From Warburgia ugandensis (taxonomy: Eukaryota; Streptophyta; Magnoliopsida; Canellales; Canellaceae), in the NCBI GenBank assembly GCA_035236585.1, contig CP141128.1, positions 25,387,618 to 25,451,617 of the forward strand: 64,000 bases of DNA, read 5' to 3'. The notes beneath the pieces were generated by a model. It saw nothing but the letters and a program-made list of their open reading frames with translations, searched no databases and had not been told where the DNA came from. The translations under genes and the position numbers were made by a program. This document shows positions 32,392-45,000 of the stretch, piece by piece. Positions within the stretch are counted from its first letter, which is position 1, and each line of letters starts with the position of its first letter.

Positions 32392-34397
32392 TGTGACGAC
32401 CCGGGTTTTCACATGCATTTTTAAATGAAAAATCTAAATTCCTAAGGTGGGATCCCGATTTGAAAAACCATACAATGGAACGAAAAAATCTTTTTATTTT
32501 AAACTCATTTTGAAAACCCCGAGTGTCATTTGCTTTCACAACAACCAAAGTAGTTTTTGAAAAACTTCAGAAATCATAAATGTTTTCCTAGGTCTATCCA
32601 GTCACAGCTCACAGCCCAACTGTAATTAAATGCAAACACATGTCCAAAGGGTAAAGTGTTTACTTTTGTGTATAATTGTCTCCTTTTGATTTTTCTTGCT
32701 CGTAGCACTAACATAGGTGTCCTTTACTCGTGAATGGAACTATCCTGAAAAATGTTAAGGATAGGGTGAGTATATACTATACTCAGTAGGAATCTATCAC
32801 TACTAGTTTTACAATACATGCTATGTTTAAAATCATATGCTCTTTAAAACATGTGCATGTTCGAACAATCATGGTCAATATCGATATTAAAAACCACTGT
32901 TGAATTGGAATACTGACGACTTAAATATAGCATAATCCAAGTCAAAAGTATCATATATCATAAACATAATGATATGTATAAGTTGCTCCACTGAATCCAA
33001 CTCATGGATATGTGGTATGGTCGACCAAGCTCATGTCATGCCATATGTAGTGCAAGCAAATCCTCAAACCATAGGGCCCAACTATGCCCACGAGCTCACC
33101 GCCCTGTGGTCCCCAGGTACCTGAGGACACAACGTCGTAGCCTCCACGAGGAATATGACACATCAACCCAGTGCCGCGACACCCGTGGTACCCATTCCAC
33201 CTAGTAGTGGTAGAGGCTGGGAGGCCACCCCAGCGTCTAGGCACAGCGCCCACGAGCTTACTAGCCCAAATCATATACAATCAAATAAGCAAAAACATCT
33301 CTTTTCAAAACCTGTCCCCTTTGGGTCCCTCACAACTGCCTAGCCCTCACAACTGCCTACCCAGCGTCTTTTGGTAACCCTCAAGGACATGCAATTTTTT
33401 TAAGAACTCAATGTTCACAAATCATGCAATACATCCAATTGCTTGCAAAACATGTCTATGTATAATGTATTTGTCATATGCATGCTGAAATTGTTTATAA
33501 GATTAAGTCATGCTAAACAAGTCATATAACTTATACTTAAGACATGCATTCAAAACAATCATGGCTCTTTTTAAAAGTCTAGTAGCAATAGAGCACCTAC
33601 TTCAAAGTCTCCTAGAGTCACGTCCTTTATCACTTCAACCCATCCCTGGGTCTCATTTATGAACTCCTAGGTATGAATGGATATAAGGAGTCCTTATTAA
33701 TTTTAATCCATTTAGACATTAGATCGCTAGATCTACCTTTTAGGGTCTATGGTCCTTGCCTAATTCATTGTTAGGCTAGATCCTATGATGTGGATCTACT
33801 ATAAAATAGTTAAATTCCGTAATTTATCCTCTTATCCTAACTTTTAAGTCTTATTAGGTCCGCGTGTCCCAGGACACCCGTGTATCCTGGTTGAACCGCG
33901 ACCGCCTCACGTGCGTGCGCACCTAAAGGCCGTGCCAAGGATAGCGTTTTGCATGCGTACATGCATGCTCAAGCGACGCTATGCCGCGCATCCTGGATGG
34001 CATTGCATAGATGCACCTTTGGTGTATCATGGTGCATCTAAACTCCCAGGGCACCCCATGCATCCTAGTCGAGCCAGGACTGCCCCGCATTGCGTGGCAC
34101 TGGAAGGCCACACCAGTGACAATGTATGCATTGTCGTATGCTTGGAACTCGTCCTAGGGACCCAATCCTAGGTGCAGGTGGAGCATGGCGTCCTTGGGAC
34201 GCCTGGTTCGTACAAGGCCGGCTGAACCCGCATGGAGTGTTTTTCGGCCAGGAAACCTGGCTGGGAAGAGACCAGATCTAGCATGGATCTTGTCCTGGGA
34301 GAAGCAAAATGTAGAGAAGGTAAGGAGGGGCTTACCTGGGTTGCTTGGGGACGCCCTTTTTCTCATAAAATGTCCAATTTTTGTTAAAAATAGCGTA
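32392..34397 (-). mobile_element. Truncated LARD LTR inside the satellite
   Basis: A minus-orientation LTR starting TGTGACGACCCGGG, of the same subfamily as L3 (shared GGGATCCCGATTTGAAAAAC). Near 34,362 an internal deletion of about 570 bp removes the TATA and satellite-like U3 part. The last ~20 bp (GCTTGGGCGTTACA) are also missing, the sequence running straight into satellite (GCGTAA|TTTAGTAC). Its left junction GACTTTT|TGTGAC is the same as that of L3 at 50,452. The second donor of the mini-exon module has decayed. No primer site or interior is present. Confidence 0.88.
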
Positions 34398-37300
34398 ATT
34401 TAGTACTTAAAAGTGAGAAAAAACAAAGAAACCTCAGGACTCCATTTTGATAATGGCAGCGCTCGCTGGTGCAATATCCATTAGATATAACTTGGAAAAT
34501 CAAATTCAATGAGCGAAAGAATGCTAAAAATAGAGTCTGTATGAAGAACTTATGGGACCTAAAAGTTAGGGCTATTTCTATAATTAAAAGTTAAAGAAAA
34601 ATGTGGAAACCTCAAGGAGCCATTTTGATAATGACAAGGCTCCCTGGTGTAACAACCTTATATTTTTACTATTCCATAATCAGTTTTTTAGTTTTCAAGA
34701 ACTTAAATAGAAACCTTTAGATATTAACCAGGAAATGGAAATCAACGAGCGAAAGAATACTGAAAATAGAGTCGGTATGAAGAAGTTCTGGGACCTCAAA
34801 TTCGAGGCTATTTTGGTATTTAAAAGTGAAAAAATATATTGAAAACTCAAGTGTCCATTTTGATAATGGCGGAGCTCTATGGTGTAACAACCACGAGACA
34901 TTACTCAGAAAATCAAATTCAATACACAAAACAATGCTCAAAATAGAGTCCGTATGAAGAAGTTATGGGACCTCAAAATAAGGTTAATTTCTTTAATTAA
35001 AAGTTAAAGAAAAACATAGAAATCACAGGGAGCCATATTGGTAATGCCGGGGTTCCCTGGTGTAACAACCTTAAGATTTTCTATTCCATGATCAATTTAT
35101 GAGTCGTCAAGAAGTACATCTTTTAACATTAAAATTATTTAGAACTAAAACTAAAACCATTAGATAGTACTCAGGAAATGGAATTCAACAAGAGAAAGAA
35201 TGCAGAAAATAGATTTCGTATGAAGAAGTTATGGGACAACAATGTCAGGGTTATTACAATAACTAAAAGAGAAAAAAAAACACAGAAACCTTATGTGGTC
35301 ATGTTGAAAATGGCGAGGCTCGCTGGGGCAACAACCTTAAAATTTTACTATTCAATGATCAATTTATGAGTTTTCAAGAAGTATATCTTTTCATCGAAAA
35401 ATTATTTAGAACTAAAACAGAAACCTTCGGATAGCGGGGCTCGTTGGTGTAACAACCATTAGTTATTACTCAGAAAATAGAATTCAACGAGGGAAAGAAT
35501 GCTGAAAATAGGCTCCGCGTGAAGAAGTTATGGGACCTCAAAGTGAGGGCTAATTCGGTACGTAAAAGTGAGAAAAAACAAAGAAACCTCAGGAGTCGAT
35601 TTTGATAATGGCAGCGCTCGCTAGTGCAATATCCATTAGATATAACTTAGAAAATCAAATTCAACGAGCGAAAGAATGCTAAAAATAGAGTCTGTATGAA
35701 GAACTTATGTGACGTAAAAGTTAGGGCTATTTCTGTAATTAAAAGTTAAAGAAAAATGTGTACACCTCAGGGAGCCATTTTGATAATGGCAGGGCTCCCT
35801 GGTGTAACAACCTTATATTTTTACTATTCCATAATTAGTTTTTGAGTTTTCAAGAACTCAAACAGAAACCTTTAGATATTAATCAGGAAATGGAAATCAA
35901 CGAGCAAAAGAATACTGAAAATAGAGTCGGTATGAAGAAATTATGGGACCTCAAATTCAAGGCTATTTCGGTATTTAAAAGTGATACAAAATATTGAAAG
36001 CTCAAGTTCCATTTTGATAATGGCAGGGCTCGCTGGTGTGACAACCATGATACATTACTCAAAAAATCAAATTCAACACGCAAAACAATGCTCAAAATAG
36101 AGTCAGTATGGAGAAGTTATGGGACCTCAAATTAAGGGCAATTTCTTTAATTAAAAGTTAAAAAAAAACATAGAAACCTCAGGGAGCCATATTGTTAATG
36201 GCGGGGTTCGCTGGTGTAACAACCTTCAAATTTTCTATTCCATGATTAGTTTACAAGTCTTCAAGAAGTACATCTTTTAATAGGAAAATTATTTAGAACT
36301 AAAATGAAAACCATTAGGTAGTACTCAAGAAATGGAATTCAACGAGCAAAAGAATGTAGAAAATAGATTCCATATGAAGAAGTTATGGGACAACAAAGTC
36401 AGGGTTATTATGATAATTAAAAGAGAAAAAAAAACATAGAAACCTTATCTGGTCATTTTGATAATGGCGAGGCTCGCTGGGGCAACAACCTTAAAATTTT
36501 ACTATTCAATGATCAATTTATGAGTTTTCAAGAAGTATATCTTTTCATCGAAAAATTATTTAGAACTAAAACAGAAACCTTCGGATAGCGGGGCTCGTTG
36601 GTGTAACAACCATTAGTTATTACTCAGAAAATAGAATTCAACGAGGGAAAGAATGCTGAAAATAGGCTCCGCGTGAAGAAGTTATGGGACCTCAAAGTGA
36701 GGGCTAATTCGGTACGTAAAAGTGAGAAAAAACAAAGAAACCTCAGGAGTCGATTTTGATAATGGCAGCGCTCGCTAGTGCAATATCCATTAGATATAAC
36801 TTAGAAAATCAAATTCAACGAGCGAAAGAATGCTAAAAATAGAGTCTGTATGAAGAACTTATGTGACGTAAAAGTTAGGGCTATTTCTGTAATTAAAAGT
36901 TAAAGAAAAATGTGTACACCTCAGGGAGCCATTTTGATAATGGCAGGGCTCCCTGGTGTAACAACCTTATATTTTTACTATTCCATAATTAGTTTTTGAG
37001 TTTTCAAGAACTCAAACAGAAACCTTTAGATATTAATCAGGAAATGGAAATCAACGAGCAAAAGAATACTGAAAATCGAGTCGGTATGAAGAAATTATGG
37101 GACCTCAAATTCAAGGCTATTTCGGTATTTAAAAGTGATACAAAATATTGAAAGCTCAAGTTCCATTTTGATAATGGCAGGGCTCGCTGGTGTGACAACC
37201 ATGATACATTACTCAAAAAATCAAATTCAACACGCAAAACAATGCTCAAAATAGAGTCAGTATGGAGAAGTTATGGGACCTCAAATTAAGGGCAATTTCT

Positions 37301-39080
37301 TTAATTAAAAGTTAAAAAAACATAGAAACCTCAGGGAGCCATATTGTTAATGGCGGGGTTCGCTGGTGTAACAACCTTCAAATTTTCTATTCCATGATTA
37401 GTTTACAAGTCTTCAAGAAGTACATCTTTTAATAGGAAAATTATTTAGAACTAAAATGAAAACCATTAGGTAGTACTCAAGAAATGGAATTCAACGAGCA
37501 AAAGAATGTAGAAAATAGATTCCATATGAAGAAGTTATGGGACAACAAAGTCAGGGTTATTATGATAATTAAAAGAGAAAAAAAAACATAGAAACCTTAT
37601 CTGGTCATTTTGATAATGGCGAGGCTCGCTGGGGCAACAACCTTAAAATTTTACTATTCAATGATCAATTTATGAGTTTTCAAAGAGTATATCCTTTCAT
37701 AGCAAAATTATTTAGAACTAAAACAGAAACCATTGCATAATACTAAGAAAATGGAATTCAATCAGCGAAAGAATGCTGAGAATAAGGCCCGTATGAAGAA
37801 GTTGTGGGACCTCAAAATCAGGGCTATCTCATTAATTAAAATAGAAAAAAACGTAGAAACCATAGGGGGCCATTTTGATAATGGCGGGGCTCATTGGCGC
37901 AATATCCATTAGATATTACTCAGAAAATCAAATTCAATGAGCGAAAGAATGCTGAAAATAGAGTTTGTATGAAGAACTTATGGGACCTAAAAGTTAGGGC
38001 TATTTCTGTAATTAAAAGTTAGAGAAAAATGTAGAAACCTCAGGGAGCCATTTTGATAATGGCAGGGCTCCCTGGTGTAACAACCTTATATTTTTACTAT
38101 TCCATAATCAGGTTTTGAATTTTCAAGAACTCAAACAGAAACCTTTAGATATTAGTTAGGAAATGGAAATCAACGAGCAATAGAATACGGAAAATAGAGT
38201 CAGTATGAAGAAGTTATGGGGCCTCAAATTCAAGGCTATTTCGGTATTTAAAAGTGAAAAAAATTTTTGAAACCACAAGTGTCCATTTTGATAATGGTGG
38301 GGCTCGCTGGTGTAACGACCACGAGACATTACTCAAAAAATCGAATTCAACACGCAAAACAATGCTCAAAATAGAGTCCGTATGAAGAAGTTATGGGACC
38401 TCAAAATAAGGGCAATTTCTTTAATTAAAAGTTAAAGAAAAACATAGAAACCTCAGGGAGCCATATTAGTAGTGGTGGGGTTCACTGGTGTAACAACTTT
38501 AAAATTTTCTATTCCATGATCAGTTTACGAGTCTTCAAGAAGTACATCTTTTAATAGGAAAATTATTTAGAACTAAAACTAAAACCATTAGATAGTACTC
38601 AGGAAATGTAATTCAATGAGCAAAAGAATGTAGAAAATATATTCTGTATGAAGAAGTTATGGAACAACAAAGTCAGGCTTATTATGATAATATAGAAACC
38701 TTATGTGGTCATTTTGATAATGGTGAGGCTCACTGGGGCAACAACCTTAAAATTTTACTATTCAATGATCAATTTATGAGTTTTCAAGAAGTATATCTTT
38801 TCATAGCAAAATTAGTTAGAACTAAAACAGAAACGATTGGATTGTACTAAGAAAATGGAATTCAATCAGCAAAAGAATGCTGAAAATAGTGTCCGTATGA
38901 AGAAGTTGTGGGAGCCTAAAATAAGGGCTATCTCATTAATTAAAACTGAAAAGAAAAAACATAGAAGCCATAGGGGCCCATTTTGATAATGGCGGGCCTC
39001 GTTGGTGTGACAACCATTAGTTGTTACTCAGAAAATAGAATTGAACAAGGGAAAGAATGCTGAAAATAGGCACCGTGTGA
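34398..39080 (+). repeat. Satellite block 2
   Basis: Same satellite family and orientation as block 1, more irregular. It contains a direct duplication of about 1,154 bp (35,300-37,690). Monomer landmarks of the GTATGAAGAAGTTATGG type recur throughout. The block ends inside a monomer at GTGTGAAGA, where the gag remnant begins. No genes are seen. Confidence 0.9.
35300..37690 (+). repeat. 1,154-bp direct tandem duplication of satellite
   Basis: Two successive copies share an unusual junction, CCTTCGGATAGCGGGGCTCG, at 35,424 and 36,578, where one monomer has been deleted into another. Sharing the break shows that the deletion came first and the multi-monomer duplication later. Confidence 0.88.
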
Positions 39081-39348
39081 AGACCAGACTGGAAGACATG
39101 CCCTAAGTGTAATAGGTATCATTCAGGAAAACCATGTCCCATTTCCAACATCACTTGCTATCTTTGTGGAGAATTAGGTCATTTTGCTAGAAATTTCCCT
39201 AAAAAGAAAGTTGAAGAAGATCAAGTTCCAAGAAGGCCAAGGATGTGTCTTTGCCCTCACTTCCAATCAAGCCCAAGCTTCAAATGCTGTAGTTGAAGGT
39301 ACCCATAGAGTTGACAGAGGATCTCAAGCTAGAGACGAGACCAGTTGA
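39081..39348 (+). pseudogene. gag: Frameshifted Gag zinc-knuckle / protease-junction remnant of a Ty3/gypsy element
   Basis: From 39,081 one frame encodes a first knuckle CPKCNRYHSGKPC (39,099 on) and a second, CYLCGELGHFARNF. The last cysteine of the CX2CX4HX4C pattern is replaced by Phe. After basic residues the frame is lost. From 39,241 the +1-shifted frame reads VFALT...ASNAVVEGT, the conserved sequence joining Gag to the aspartic protease in chromovirus-type polyproteins. It stops at TGA 39,346 before any DSG active-site motif. The normal role is RNA binding and packaging in virus-like particles. The rest of gag and all of pol are missing. It lies between satellite and a sister-family LTR, and is the only protein-family remnant I recognise in the window. 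Confidence 0.85.
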
Positions 39349-39489
39349 GATCTAGAATTATAAGAGTAAGAAGCTGTGGAACAACGACATACACTTAGTC
39401 AATGTTTTGTGAAGAAATGTTCACATGGAAGAAGAGACTTGGGAACTGGAGTCAGAAATGCGAGAAATTTGACTGAACACAGAAATTTG
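39349..39489 (+). other. Unassigned spacer between gag remnant and LTR
   Basis: About 140 bp of AG-rich sequence with no recognised motif, probably residual retroelement interior. The expected LTR start (TGTAAC) is not seen, so a deletion probably joined interior sequence to the U3 part of the LTR. Confidence 0.4.
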
Positions 39490-39784
39490 ATCCTGGAAAT
39501 GGTACCATTAGGTGCGTCTCAGAAAAAGGAATCCAACAAGACCAAAATCACCCAAAACGGAGTTAAAATGAGCATGTTATGGCCCTTTGAAATTCAGGGG
39601 CAAATATGTAATTTTTACAAAAAACGGATTTAGCCTGCAAAACACATGGGCCCGTTTTGATACGAGCACCCTTCATCTTCAACCTCGTAGAGGGTTCTAG
39701 AATGGCGGTGATTGGAGGAGAAATCGCCGCCATTCTGGAGGTTTCTCCACCGCCATTCAAGGGCAGTGAGAGCCCCCTCTTATA

Positions 39785-39800
39785 GCTCTATAAATAGAGC
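39785..39800 (+). promoter_or_regulatory. TATA box embedded in a perfect dyad
   Basis: GCTCTATAAATAGAGC: 7-bp inverted arms around AA, with TATAAATA at 39,789-39,796. It probably acts as the LTR promoter, given its position downstream of the U3 segment. Confidence 0.6.
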
Positions 39801-41149
39801 TCTTGGGTGCCTCTAATGGCAGCCCAAAAGCTTGAAGAAAACTCGTTTTGGAGAAGCAACCAAGAGGAGAAAAGAGGAGAAAAACCCAGCAACGAGCCAG
39901 GTATGCTGAAGATCCCTCAAAACCCGTCTTCATAGTAGTCCTAGGCTCAGTTTCCCTAAGTTTTTGCATGAAAAATCATGCAAAATAGAGCCCTGGAGAG
40001 TCACTAAGGACCCAAGGACGATCCCTGGGCTGCACTGGTTCGACAGGGTCCAACCAGGGTGTCCTGAGGATGCCCTGGTCCCCCAACGAATAAGACGTTC
40101 CAGACGGAACAAGACGCGTCGACCGCGTCTAAGAGAACCAAACGGGCGCGTCCATGGACGACCCGCAAAAGGAACAGACGGGCGAGAAAATCTGGAGCAT
40201 CGGCAAATGCGCCCACTGGGAGGCATGCTGCTGATGCATAGAGATAGCGTTTTAAGATTTTCCACTTCTTAAAGCAGATGGGGTGCATGCCGCTGACGCG
40301 CAGCACGCTAGCATTCTGCTTTTAACTCTTAAGGTCCTTATGTACACCTGATACTAAAAAGCTTATAACTTGAGATCTAGAGCTCCGATTGAGGCGTCGT
40401 AAAAGGCGTTCTGTTCGTGTCAACAATGCGGACACACCCAAACTATAAAATCCTTAATCAAGGCCCAATCAAAGGTGGGCATGACCCTTACAATAGGATG
40501 GTGGTGCATGGCTGCTAGACCTTTGGAAAACTGATGATACCAAGGCCCAATTAGGACCTTAGGACACCCATAGGCATAGGGATAGACCCTTAATGCCTTA
40601 GTAATAAGACCAACTACTCTAAAACCCATAAAAGATAGGCCAAACTAACCTTGATTCCCCAAACCATGTTCAGGAGCGTACGAGGACAAAGAGGGTAGCG
40701 CGACCTAGCCATGTAGGTGCTCTATCGCTACTAGACTTTTTAAAAATGAGCCATGATTGTTTTATGCATGTTTTAAGTACAAATTATATAACTTGTTTAG
40801 CATGACTTAATTCAGCATACATATGATAAACGCTTTATGCATAGACATGTTTTTTAAATAATTGCATATACATTATGCATAGATATGTTTTGCAAACAAT
40901 TGCATATGTTGCATGGCTTGTGAGCATTGAGTTCTTGCAAAATTGCATGTCCTTAAGGGTTACCAAAAGATGCTGGAGTGCCCAAAAGACGCTGGGTAGG
41001 CAGTTGTGAGGAGCCTAAAGATGACAGGTTTTGAAAAATACATTACGCATATATTGCCAAGACGTGTGCTACATACATAGATTGCATGATAAGTGTAGCC
41101 TTGACTGATGAGGGCGGGCCGATGTGGGTGGGCCAGAGAGAGCTGACAA

Positions 41150-41191
41150 GGCTTCTAGGTTGGCAGGCTTCTAGGCTGTCAGGCTTCTAGG
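41150..41191. repeat. Three copies of GGCTTCTAGG, 16-bp period
   Basis: GGCTTCTAGG at 41,150, 41,166 and 41,182 in a stretch of the sister LTR that is absent from the LARD LTRs. A small local tandem expansion. Confidence 0.75.
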
Positions 41192-41719
41192 TAGGGTTAT
41201 GACTTTGAATGCAATACTAGCATGAGTAGATTTTATGCATTGTATGCATGTTTTGCAACCGATTGCATAAATTGCATGATTTATGACGAATATGTGTCAT
41301 AGGCCCCATTGAGGCTATGACCGAGTGTCCTCAGGTACCCGGGGACCACACGGTGAGGAGGTTGTGGGCATAGTTGGACCCTATGGTTTCGTGGACTTAT
41401 TTGCATTGCATATGGCATGATATGAGGTTGGTCGACCATACCATACTAGATATCCATGAGTTGGATTCAATGAAGCATCTTATGCATATCATAATGTTAT
41501 GATATATATATATGATACTTTTGATTTGGACTATATGATTCTTTAAGTCGTTAGTATTTCAATTTGACAATGGTTTTTGATATATTGAACTTGAGTGTTT
41601 AGACATGCACATGTTTTGAAAGAGCAAATGATTTTAAACATCGCATGCATTATAAAACTAGTTGTGATAGGCTCCTACTGAGTATAGTATATACTCACCC
41701 CATCCTCAACATTTTTCAG

Positions 41720-41782
41720 ACACAAAGTAAATACTTAAGGGCAAGCAACGCTTGTGATAGAAGACACCCAGACTAAGTGCAA
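41720..41782 (+). promoter_or_regulatory. Splice-like mini-exon module in sister LTR
   Basis: CCTCAACATTTTTCAG ends at 41,719 and GTAAGTAAAC starts at 41,783. The 63-nt segment between has diverged almost completely from the LARD copies, while both borders and the upstream dyad (41,680-41,696) are unchanged. This is the strongest comparative argument for splice function. Confidence 0.55.
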
Positions 41783-42049
41783 GTAAGTAAACCCCTACCT
41801 TACCTTTCAATGTTACTTGATTGTAGTTACTCTCTAATAGCTCAGGCTGTGACCAACACTTTCTTGGAAATAATGTTGATTTAAAATTATGCCATGGCTA
41901 TATAAATTGAAAAATGTGTTTTGACACTCGGGGTTTTTAGGAAAGATTGTTTTCCAAACGAAAAGGATTTTCACGCATTTCATACTTATAAAACAAGAGA
42001 TCTCGCCATTTTATCAAAATTGCATCATATAAAAACACGGGTCGTCACA

Positions 42050-45000
42050 GTGGGCCTCGTTGGTGTAACAACCATTAGTTGTTACTCAGAAAATAGAATC
42101 GAACGAGGGAAAGAATGCTGAAAATAGGCTCCGTGTGAAGAAGTTATGGGACCTCAAAGTCAGGGCTAATTAGGTACTTAAAAGTGAGAAAAAACAAAGA
42201 AACCTCAGGACTCCATTTTGATAATGGCAGCGCTCGCTGGTGCAATATCCATTAGATATTACTCAGAAAATCAAATTCAACGAGCGAAAGAATGCTGAAA
42301 ATAGAGTCTGTATGAAGAACTTGTGGGACCTAAAAGTTAGGGTTATTTCTGTAATTAAAAGTTAAAGAAAAATGTAGAAACCTCAAGGAGCCATTTTGAT
42401 AATGGCAGGGCTCCCTGGTGTAACAACCATATATTTTTACTATTCCATAATCAGTTTTTGAGTTTTCAAGAACTAAAATAGAAATCTTTAGATATTAATC
42501 AAGAAATGGAAATCAACAAGAGAAAGAATACTGAAAATAGGGTCGTTATGAAGAAGTTATGGGACCTCAAATTCAAGGCTATTTTGGTATTTAATAGTGA
42601 AAAAAATATGGAAACCTCAAGTGTCCATTTTGAGAATGGCGGGGCTCACTGGTGTAACAACCACGAGGCATTACTCAGACAATCAAATTCAACACGCAAA
42701 ACAATGCTCAAAATAGAGTCCGTATGAAGAAGTTATAGGACCTCAAAATAAGGGCAATTTCTTTAATTAAAAGTTAAAGAAAAACATAGAAACCTCAGGG
42801 AGCCATATTGGTAATGGCGGGGTTCGCTGGTGTAACAACTTTAAAATTTTCTATTCCATGATCAGTTTACAAGTCTTCAAGAAGTACATCTTTTAATAGG
42901 AAAATTATTTAGAACTAAAACTAAAGCCATTAGATAGTACTTAGGAAATGTAATTCAATGAGCAAAAGAATGTAGAAAATATATTCTGTATGAAGAAGTT
43001 ATGGGACAACAACGTCAGGCTTATCATGATAATATAGAAACCTTATGTGGTCATTTTGATAATGGCGAGGCTCGCTGGGGCAACAACCTTAAAATTTTAC
43101 TATTCAATGATCAATTTATGAGTTTTCAAGAAGTATATATTTTCATAGTAAAATTATTTAGAACTAAAACAGAAACGATTGGATAGTATTAAGAAAACGG
43201 AATTCAATCAGGGAAAGAATTATCAAAATAGAGTCCGTATGAAGAAGTTGCAGGAACTCAAAATCAGGGCTATCTCTTTAATTGAAACTAAAAAAAAAAA
43301 ACATAGAAGCCATAGGGGGCGATTTTGATAATGGCGCGCCTCGTTGGCGTAACAACCATTAGTTGTTACTCAAAAAATAGAATTGAACGAGGGAAAGAAT
43401 GCTGAAAATAAGGCTCCGTGTGAAGAAGTTATGGGACCTGAAAGTCAGGGCTAATTCGGTACTTAAAAGTGAGAAAAAACAAAGAAACCTCAGGAGTCCA
43501 TTTTGATAATGGCAGCGCTCGCTGGTGCAATATCCATTAGATATTACTCAAAAAATTAAATTCAACGAGCGAAAGAATGCTGAAAATAGAGTCCGTATGA
43601 AGAACTTATGGGACCTGAAAGTTAGGGCTATTTCTGTAATTAAAAGTCAAAGAAAAATGTAGAAACCTCAGGGAGCCATTTTGATAATGGCAGGGCTCCC
43701 TGGTGTAACAACCTTTTATTTTTACTATTCCATAATCAGTTTTTGGGTTTCAAGAACTCAAATAGAAAACTTTCGATATTAATCAGGAAATGGAAATCAA
43801 CAAGAGAAAGAATACTGAAAATAGGGTCGATATGAAGAAGTTATGGGACCTCAAATTCAAGGCTATTTAGGTATTTAATAGTGAAAAAAAATATGGAAAC
43901 CTCAAGTGTCCATTTTGATAATGGCGGGGCTCGCTGGTGTAACAACAACGAGGCATTACTCCGACAATCAAAATCAACATGCAAAACAATGCTCAAAATA
44001 GAGTCCGTATGAAGAAGTTATAGGACCTCAAAATAAGGGCAATTTCTTTAATTAAAAGTTAAAGAAAAACATAGAAACCTCAGGGAGCCATATTGGTAAT
44101 GGCGGGGTTCGCTGGTGTAACAACCTTAAAATTTTCTATTCCATGATCAGTTTACGAGTCTTCAAGACGTACATCTTTTGATAGGAAAATTATTTAGAAC
44201 TAAAACTAAAGCCATTAGATAGTGCTCAGGAAATGTAATTCAACGAGCAAAAGAATGTAGAAAATATATTCTGTATGAAGAAGTTTTGGGACAACAACGT
44301 CAGGCTTATCATGATAATATAGAAACCTTATGTCGTCATTTTGATAATGGCGAGGCTCGCTGGGGCAACAACCTTAAAATTTTACTATTCAATGATCAAT
44401 TTATGAGTTTTCAAGAAGTATATATTTTCATAGTAAAATTATTTAGAACTAAAACAGAAACGATTGGATAGTACTAAGAAAATGGAATTCAGTCAGGGAA
44501 AGAATTATGAAAATAGAGTCCGTATGAAGAAGTTCTGGGACCTCAAAATCAGGGCTATCTCATTAATTAAAACTGAAAAAAAAAACATAGAAGACATAGG
44601 GGCCATTTTGATAATGGCGGGCCTCGTTGGTGTAAAAACCATTAGTTGTTACTCAGAATATAGAATTGAATAAGGGAAAGAATGCTGAACATGGGCTCCG
44701 TGTGAAGAAGTTATGGGACCTCAAAGTCAGAGCTAATTCGGCACTTAAAAGTGAAAAAAACAAAGAAACCTCGGGAGTCCATTTTGATAATGGCAGTACT
44801 CGCTGGTGCAATATCCATTAGACAATACTCAAAAAATCAAATTCAACACGCAAAAGAATGCTCAAAAAAGAGTCCGTATGAAGAAGTTATGGGTCCTCAA
44901 GATAAGGGAAATTTCTGTAATTAAAAGTTAAAGAAGAACATAGAAACCTTAGGGAGCCATATTGGGAATTATAGGGTTTGCTGGTGTAACAACCTTAAAA

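Larger units (their letters stand above)
39490..42049 (+). mobile_element. Sister-family LTR, plus strand, 5' end missing
   Basis: It begins in sequence homologous to the LTR U3/satellite segment (ACCATTAGGTGCGTCTCAG, AACGGAGTTAAAATGAG, GTTATGGCC). It has TATA at 39,789 and a possible leader donor CCAG|GTATGC at 39,901. From about 40,711 (GTAGGTGCTCTATCGCTAC) it closely follows the LARD LTRs and ends GGGTCGTCACA. The part about 39,900-40,700 is unlike the LARD LTRs. It has a mini-exon module at 41,720-41,782. The flanking satellite is not a clean insertion site: about 90 bp of monomer (GGGCCTCGTTGG...GTGTGAAGA) occurs on both sides. Confidence 0.8.

Noticed and set aside
39964-40272. 102-codon plus-strand frame with overlapping minus-strand frames in the sister LTR
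   Set aside because: Both strands are open over the same GC-rich part of an LTR downstream of its TATA box. No domain is recognised, so it is not reported as a gene.
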